Shown piece after piece: positions 6,450 to 7,772 of a stretch of 7,772 nucleotides of DNA. The DNA is from Pseudomonadota bacterium (GTDB lineage: Bacteria > Pseudomonadota > Alphaproteobacteria > Rhizobiales > Devosiaceae): positions 1 to 7,772 of the forward strand of contig JAEYZJ010000088.1 in the NCBI GenBank assembly GCA_023430705.1. Direction: 5' to 3'. Both the position numbers and the translations under genes were made by a program. The notes under the pieces were generated by a model. That model saw only the letters and a list, made by a program, of their open reading frames with translations, ran no database searches and had not been told where the DNA came from. Each line of letters starts with the position of its first letter. Position 1 is the first letter of the stretch.

Positions 6450-6464
6450 CAGCCATACGGGCTG
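6450..6464. other. Small second hairpin in the convergent intergenic region
   Basis: CAGCC (6450-6454) pairs with GGCTG (6460-6464) around loop ATACG, two bases after the main hairpin. It may support termination or RNA end stability. The stem is only 5 bp, so chance is a serious alternative. The remaining 72 bp to the stop codon of the reductase show nothing else convincing. Confidence 0.3.
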
Positions 6465-6536
6465 TGGTGCGATCGTCTCGGGCCGACATGCCCTGAGGCC
6501 CTGAGCGAGCCTGGCGCTGCATGGCGGCCCTCCTTG

Positions 6537-7430
6537 CTAGGCTTGGGCCGCCGATGAACCGCTATCCCCCCGTCGCTCCTTGCCGAAGACCGGAAAGATG
6601 CTGGCTTCGCCGTAGCTGATGTGACCCAACCCCCTCAGCGTCGCCATGTCCTCGTCGAGAATGGCGAAATCCACCTCGGCATTCTCGCGCATGTGTTGGG
6701 CGCTGGTCGTCTTTGGCAGCGGCAGCAGCCCCAGTTGGAGGCAGTAGCGGATGCACAGCTGTGCGATGCCGACCCCATACTTCCGGGCGAGAGCGTTCAG
6801 GTCAGCGCTGCGGAGCGCCGCACCGTGCGCGACGGGCGAATATGCCTCCACGAGAATGCCCTTGGGCTGACAATACTCGATGAGGTCGAACGGGGTGTTG
6901 CCGGGGTGAGCGAGTATCTGGTTCACCATGGGTGCGACGCTGCCGTTGTGGATCAGGTTGTCGAGGTCGGCTCGCTCGAAGTTCGATACCCCAATCGCGC
7001 GCAGCTTGCCCGCGCTGTGCGCCTCTTCGAGCGCTCGCCAGGCTTCGAGATTTCCTTCGAAGAAATGACCTCCGTCGCGGAACTCCATCCAGGGCTGTGG
7101 GCTGTGGATGAGCATGAGGTCGACGTAGTCCAGACCGAGCGCGTCGAGGGAGGCATCGATCCGCCCTACCGCCTCGTCATGGGCCTTGCACTCGGCCGCG
7201 AGCTTGGTGGTGACGAACAAGCGGTCCCTGGGAATGCCGGCGAGGCGAAGTCCCTCGCCCACCCCGTGCTCGTTGCCATAGGCCTGGGCGGTGTCGATGT
7301 GCCGGTACCCTAGCTCGAGCGCCTGCCGCACGACGGTCGCCGTCTCGGCATCCGGAATACGCCAGGTCCCCAATCCGAGCCGCGGAATCTCCACGCCGTT
7401 CGAGAGAGTGAATGTCTGCTCCAGTATCAT
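6537..7430 (-). CDS. Aldo/keto reductase, 2,5-diketogluconate reductase-like (AKR5-type)
   Basis: Cytoplasmic NADPH-dependent oxidoreductase reducing aldehydes or ketones to alcohols, 297 aa (family about 270-320). The start at 7430 has GGAGGT 6 nt upstream and begins with the typical FTLSNGVEIPRLGLGTW; the frame extends 65 codons further up, but that part shows no family sequence. The catalytic tetrad is complete: D46 and Y51 (IDTAQAYGNE), K76 (VTTKLA) and H109 (LMLIHSPQPW). GVSNF at 147-151, VEAYSPVAHG and the C-terminal cofactor segment LPLPKTTSAQHMREN are all present. The Ser/Gly/Ala tail is not conserved. The gene converges on the sugar-acid operon, 121 bp apart. It could reduce a keto-sugar or aldehyde of the same pathway, or be a general detoxifying reductase; the sequence does not decide. 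Confidence 0.93.
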   Translation of the reverse strand: MILEQTFTLSNGVEIPRLGLGTWRIPDAETATVVRQALELGYRHIDTAQAYGNEHGVGEGLRLAGIPRDRLFVTTKLAAECKAHDEAVGRIDASLDALGLDYVDLMLIHSPQPWMEFRDGGHFFEGNLEAWRALEEAHSAGKLRAIGVSNFERADLDNLIHNGSVAPMVNQILAHPGNTPFDLIEYCQPKGILVEAYSPVAHGAALRSADLNALARKYGVGIAQLCIRYCLQLGLLPLPKTTSAQHMRENAEVDFAILDEDMATLRGLGHISYGEASIFPVFGKERRGDSGSSAAQA

Positions 7431-7460
7431 GTGATGACCTCCACCTGGCGGGCCGGCTCC

Positions 7461-7590
7461 ATGGCAGAGAAGCACGGAGGTGCTGAACGCAAGGCACTCG
7501 CCCAACGCCCGGGCAATCTGGACGTTCCACCTGCCCGTCCGGCTCGTCGGCCCGTCTGGGAGAACGACAACCCTAGAGGCGTGGGCTACG
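7461..7590 (+). pseudogene. Possible decayed start of an ABC-importer ATPase gene (Walker A scar)
   Basis: No intact gene is present. On the plus strand one frame reads TEVLN (7474-7488) and, further on, LVGPSGRTTTL (7543-7575). This resembles the MsmK/UgpC-type Walker A LVGPSGCGKTTTL with two residues missing, including the essential Lys. A second frame reads NLDVPP (7515-7532), the strand that normally precedes the Walker A, and an ATG-led MAEK lies at 7461. The order of pieces matches an ATPase N-terminus, but frameshifts and small deletions are needed. After the Walker-like piece I see no Q-loop or other motif before the window ends. A match by chance in GC-rich DNA remains possible. Confidence 0.28.
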
Positions 7591-7772
7591 GACCTGGCCG
7601 TCCTCGCTGCTGTCGAGTATCTCAAGCAGCTCGCTCAGGGCGTCCACGCGCCAGCGCCGGTAGGATCTCGAGGCGCGGGTCCTCCAGCTACAGAGCTTTG
7701 GATCGGGCAGGGACGGCTCCGGATCCCCCGTCTCCATGCTTTTCTCGAGCTGCCGGGCCACAGCCTCGCGGA
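7573..7772 (-). CDS. Possible C-terminal end of an unidentified gene (5' part outside window)
   Basis: A frame open from the window edge down to a TAG at 7573 encodes at least 66 residues, with about four fifths of third positions G or C, like the real genes here. The visible peptide is polar and charged (REAVARQLEKSMETGDPEP ... WRVDALSELLEILDSSEDG), with two helix-like stretches, no membrane segment and no motif I recognise. It would lie about 140 nt upstream of the reductase on the same strand. It slightly overlaps the proposed ATPase scar on the other strand, so both readings cannot be equally right over 7573-7590. It may not be a gene at all. Confidence 0.35.
   Translation of the reverse strand, partial: REAVARQLEKSMETGDPEPSLPDPKLCSWRTRASRSYRRWRVDALSELLEILDSSEDGQVRSPRL

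Noticed and set aside
7431..7625. 65-codon N-terminal extension of the aldo/keto reductase.
   Set aside because: The extension has no family similarity, while the ATG at 7430 has GGAGGT at good spacing and begins with the conserved family N-terminus.
1..7772. Search by eye for CRISPR repeats, tRNA or rRNA genes, insertion-sequence ends and attachment sites.
   Set aside because: No regularly spaced repeats, cloverleaf-like segments, transposase or integrase sequence, or long terminal inverted repeats were seen.

Overview
The window is GC-rich and strongly codon-biased. It carries a GntR/FCD-regulated sugar-acid uptake and catabolism operon of the kind found in soil and plant-associated alphaproteobacteria. 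Hyphomicrobiales such as rhizobia or Devosia-like bacteria fit, but this rests on gene style and composition only, so I hold it loosely.

Layout: a GntR-family FCD repressor-type gene runs leftwards off the start of the window (1-720, minus). It faces a five-gene plus-strand operon across a 231-bp divergent control region. That region holds a perfect 14-bp palindrome directly abutting a TTGACA -35 box, a second 16-bp dyad near the expected transcription start, and a leader of about 150 nt with several hairpins just ahead of the first start codon. The operon is: periplasmic family 1 solute-binding protein (952-2199), two MalF/MalG-type permeases (2279-3220 and 3233-4087), a DapA-superfamily lyase/dehydratase (4115-5038), and a mandelate racemase-type enolase-superfamily enzyme (5090-6415). 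A strong GC hairpin lies between the binding-protein and permease genes, and another ends the operon. A converging aldo/keto reductase (6537-7430, minus) follows. The last 342 bp hold no secure gene: they contain a possible C-terminal end of a minus-strand gene, and on the plus strand a short Walker A-like scar that could be a decayed ABC ATPase.

How it fits together: the ABC importer would bring in a sugar acid or related carbohydrate. The enolase-superfamily enzyme would dehydrate (or isomerise) an aldonate or aldarate to a 2-keto-3-deoxy acid, and the DapA-type Schiff-base enzyme would dehydrate or cleave that product. The GntR/FCD protein would sense a substrate or intermediate. The aldo/keto reductase may handle an aldehyde or keto intermediate, but its separate strand makes membership uncertain. 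No intact importer ATPase gene is present in the window. Both enzymes show active-site departures from the best-known family members (Gln for the DapA catalytic Tyr; K-x-D for K-x-K in the enolase-superfamily enzyme), so the true substrate is open.
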